Shown one piece after another: positions 62,140 through 64,000 of a stretch of DNA of 64,000 nucleotides. Positions within the stretch are counted from its first letter, which is position 1, and each line of letters starts with the position of its first letter. The stretch comes from Rhodobacter maris. GTDB lineage: Bacteria > Pseudomonadota > Alphaproteobacteria > Rhodobacterales > Rhodobacteraceae. A program made the translations under genes and the position numbers. The stretch is from positions 310,001 through 374,000 of the forward strand of contig NZ_OBMT01000002.1 of assembly GCF_900217815.1 (NCBI RefSeq), written 5' to 3'. The notes beneath the pieces were generated by a model. The model was not told the origin of the DNA. It saw only the letters and a list, made by a program, of their open reading frames with translations, and searched no databases.

Positions 62140-62276
62140 TGGTTTCTCCTCCCTCAATCCTCGCGTGGCATTGCGCCACAGGCGCCGATTCCCGGCAAGC
62201 CTGACGTGACGTTGACCGAAGCCTTGTCGTGCGGCCCCGCGCGTGGCATGAGGCGGCAAACCAAAGGAGCCCTGCG

Positions 62277-62996
62277 ATGATCCTCTACCCGGCAATCGAC
62301 CTCAAGGATGGCAACTGCGTGCGGCTCCTGCATGGCGAGATGGACAAGGCCACCGTCTTCGGCTCCGACCCGGCGGCGCAGGCGGCGAAATTCGAGGCAG
62401 CGGGCTGCACATGGGTGCATCTCGTTGATCTCAACGGCGCTTTCGCGGGGGCGCCCGTCAATGGCGCCGCAGTCGAGGCGATCTTGGCGCGCATCACCGT
62501 GCCCGCCCAGCTCGGCGGCGGCATCCGCGACATGGCGACGATCGAGGGCTGGCTCTCGAAAGGGCTTGCGCGGGTGATCCTTGGCACCGTGGCCGTGGAA
62601 AATCCGGCCCTCGTGCGCGAGGCGGCGAAAGCCTTTCCGGGGCAGGTCGCGGTGGGGATCGACGCGCGCGGCGGGCGCGTGGCCACAAAAGGCTGGGCCG
62701 AGGAAACCGACGTGATGGTGACGGATCTCGCGAAAAGCTTCGAAGATGCGGGGGTGGCGGCGATCATCTACACCGATATCCTGCGCGACGGCGCGATGAC
62801 CGGCCCCAATATCGAGGCGACCGAGGCGCTTGCCCGTGCGGTTTCGATCCCGGTGATCGCCTCGGGGGGCGTCTCCTCGCTGCCCGATCTCATCGCGCTA
62901 CGCGATACCGGCGTGATTGCGGGCGCGATTTCGGGCCGCGCGATCTATGATGGCGCGCTCGATCTGACGGCGGCGCTTGCGGCCCTGCGCGGGTAA
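62277..62996 (+). CDS. hisA: Phosphoribosylformimino-AICAR ribotide isomerase
   Basis: A 239-residue TIM barrel paralogous to HisF; AAAGGAG precedes ATG 62277 ([20 protein letters not shown]). Catalytic Asp residues are in [14 protein letters not shown] and [20 protein letters not shown]; the phosphate loops are [20 protein letters not shown] and [20 protein letters not shown]. Unusually for Rhodobacterales it is on the opposite strand from hisF and hisE, with two unrelated genes between. Confidence 0.97.
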   Translation: MILYPAIDLKDGNCVRLLHGEMDKATVFGSDPAAQAAKFEAAGCTWVHLVDLNGAFAGAPVNGAAVEAILARITVPAQLGGGIRDMATIEGWLSKGLARVILGTVAVENPALVREAAKAFPGQVAVGIDARGGRVATKGWAEETDVMVTDLAKSFEDAGVAAIIYTDILRDGAMTGPNIEATEALARAVSIPVIASGGVSSLPDLIALRDTGVIAGAISGRAIYDGALDLTAALAALRG

Positions 62997-63225
62997 GGAG
63001 AGCGCTGCCCCCAAGATATTTAGGCAAAGTCGACGAGAAGAGGCCTGCTGCCTCGACGTTGCGCAAATATCCTCAAGGGGGACCAGTCGGCACAACCAAA
63101 GGGGGCAGACGCCCCAAGCCGCGCCGGTCACTTGCCCGAGCCGCCCCATTCTGGCAAGCTGGATGGAGTTTCTCTTGCACAACAGCGGGCCGCTCCCGCG
63201 CGGCCCCGGGATCGGGAGGCCGTTG
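62997..63225. other. Intergenic region between hisA and the EEP-family gene
   Basis: Contains the inverted repeat at 63006-63085 and the GGGAGG site before 63226; nothing else was recognised. Confidence 0.4.
63006..63085. repeat. Imperfect inverted intergenic repeat
   Basis: CCCCCAAGATATTTAGGCAA (63008-63027) and, inverted, the complement of GCGCAAATATCCTCAAGGGG (about 63061-63080) share a CCCCC-N-AGGATATTT-N-GCAA theme also seen at about 54449. It may be a dispersed REP-like element of the genome. Confidence 0.5.
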
Positions 63226-64000
63226 ATGCATTATGCAGGGCTGCGGATTGGCGAGGGAGACGATGCGGCCACGCGGCGCTGGAAAGCGCGCACGGTCGAG
63301 GATCTGTTGCGGCTACGTGGCGCCTTGCGGCAGGCCAACCGCCTCGGCATCGCATCGCGCGCGCCCGACCCGGCGCGGCGGCGGCTGCGGATCGCAACCT
63401 GGAACCTGCGCGAATTCGACAGCGAGCGCTACGGTTACCGCCTCCCCGAGGCGCTTTATTGCATCGCCGAGGTGATCTCCGCTTTCAACATCGTGGCCTT
63501 GCAGGAGGTGCGAGCCGATCTTCACGCGCTCAAACGGCTGATGCGGATCCTCGGGTCCGACTGGCAGGCGATCATGACCGATTCCGACACGGCGCAAAGC
63601 GCGCATGGCGAGCGGATGGTGTTTCTTTACGACACGAGCTGCGTGCGGTTCCAGGGTACGGCGGGGGAGATCAGCCTCTCCGATGCGGACCGGCTGTTTT
63701 TGCCTGACAGTTTCGATCTGACCTTTCCCGAAGGGATCAAGCTTGAGCTGCCGGAGGGGGCAGAGCTTACCCCACCCGCGAAAATCCCCACCGAAAAACG
63801 CGCGCCCGGGCGCTACGAGATCGACCCGGCCGCGGTTGTTGACCTGCCCGCGGGCACAAAGATCGTGCTCCCCGAGGGCGGGCAACTCGCCTTCAAGGGC
63901 GCACCGGCGGAGTTTTCCTTCGCGCTCCGCAACGAGCGCATTGCCGAGAAACGGCTCGATCTGCATCAAGGGCGTTTGCGCACTTTCTCCGCCCCGGTGC
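63226..64000 (+). CDS. Endonuclease/exonuclease/phosphatase-family protein, 5' part
   Basis: The first 258 codons of a gene that runs off the window. Start ATG 63226 (MHYAGLRIGEGDDAATRRWK) is preceded by GGGAGG. The EEP-fold signature RLRIATWNLREFDSERYGYR and FNIVALQEVRADLHALKRLM supplies the Asn and Glu of the Mg-binding active site (WNLR, LQEV). A long segment follows that is repetitive in PEG/LPEG-type turns (DSFDLTFPEGIKLELPEGAE), which is not usual in the core and may be an insert. Catalytic C-terminal motifs lie outside. Confidence 0.85.
   Translation, partial: MHYAGLRIGEGDDAATRRWKARTVEDLLRLRGALRQANRLGIASRAPDPARRRLRIATWNLREFDSERYGYRLPEALYCIAEVISAFNIVALQEVRADLHALKRLMRILGSDWQAIMTDSDTAQSAHGERMVFLYDTSCVRFQGTAGEISLSDADRLFLPDSFDLTFPEGIKLELPEGAELTPPAKIPTEKRAPGRYEIDPAAVVDLPAGTKIVLPEGGQLAFKGAPAEFSFALRNERIAEKRLDLHQGRLRTFSAPV

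Overview
The window is high-GC alphaproteobacterial chromosome, most likely from the order Rhodobacterales (Rhodobacter, Rhodovulum or a relative). This rests on gene content: a zwf-pgl-pgi block near edd and eda, a RutR-type regulator beside a reductive pyrimidine operon, dense GC-driven antisense reading frames, and a 'GAGGATATTT' type of intergenic repeat. No tool was run; family calls come from motifs read by eye and GC statements are estimates.

Layout. 1-7.7 kb: Entner-Doudoroff genes, pgi (cut by the window edge), pgl and zwf on the minus strand, edd and eda on the plus strand, with a PIN protein and an RlmI-like methyltransferase between. zwf and edd share a GTTAGCGSTAAC palindrome upstream, so one LacI-type regulator may control both. 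7.7-12.6 kb: a small hypothetical gene, glnE and an FGGY kinase. 12.63-12.70 kb: tRNA-Gly(TCC).

12.69-23.62 kb: an integrated island of about 10.9 kb. A tyrosine integrase sits next to the tRNA, and a direct repeat of the tRNA 3' end closes the island at 23.60 kb. Behind that repeat lies the 5' end of a second, broken integrase, so two related elements were once in tandem. Cargo: a decayed array of BRO-N antirepressor-like fragments, an intact BRO-N gene, a second BRO-N gene, a helicase with a C-terminal PD-(D/E)XK-like motif interrupted by a 7-C frameshift, an orphan membrane protein, two coupled small phage-like genes, a secreted orphan and a serine resolvase. The helicase region is visibly richer in AT than the chromosome.

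24-45 kb: an RND efflux pair behind an ATTC-N8-GAAT operator of SqrR/BigR type, serS, a chemoreceptor, and a two-component system divergent from a periplasmic redox cluster. That cluster holds a PepSY protein, an Asp11/His-rich protein, a DUF2271 protein with an ApbE flavinylation motif, a PepSY-flavodoxin-reductase fusion and ApbE. Together they look like a transmembrane route carrying NAD(P)H electrons to a flavinylated periplasmic protein. A YddA/SbmA-like ABC protein and a PF10091/GH144-like plus GH3 glycosidase pair follow.

45-57 kb: a hydrolase, a KefB-type antiporter and an ArsN2-like acetyltransferase; then a RutR-type regulator with an aminotransferase, an M20 amidohydrolase, a dihydropyrimidinase and an ABC importer. 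These would import pyrimidines and turn dihydropyrimidines into beta-amino acids and then semialdehydes. The dihydropyrimidine dehydrogenase is not in the window. A small ORF and a low-GC membrane protein are wedged into this operon. 57-64 kb: aroC, hisE/hisF, a membrane glutamate-synthase-like protein, hisA and a cut-off endonuclease/phosphatase-family gene.

Best candidates for new biology are the frameshifted helicase-nuclease with its convergent membrane protein, the flavinylation cluster with the poly-Asp protein, and the two-gene insert in the pyrimidine operon.
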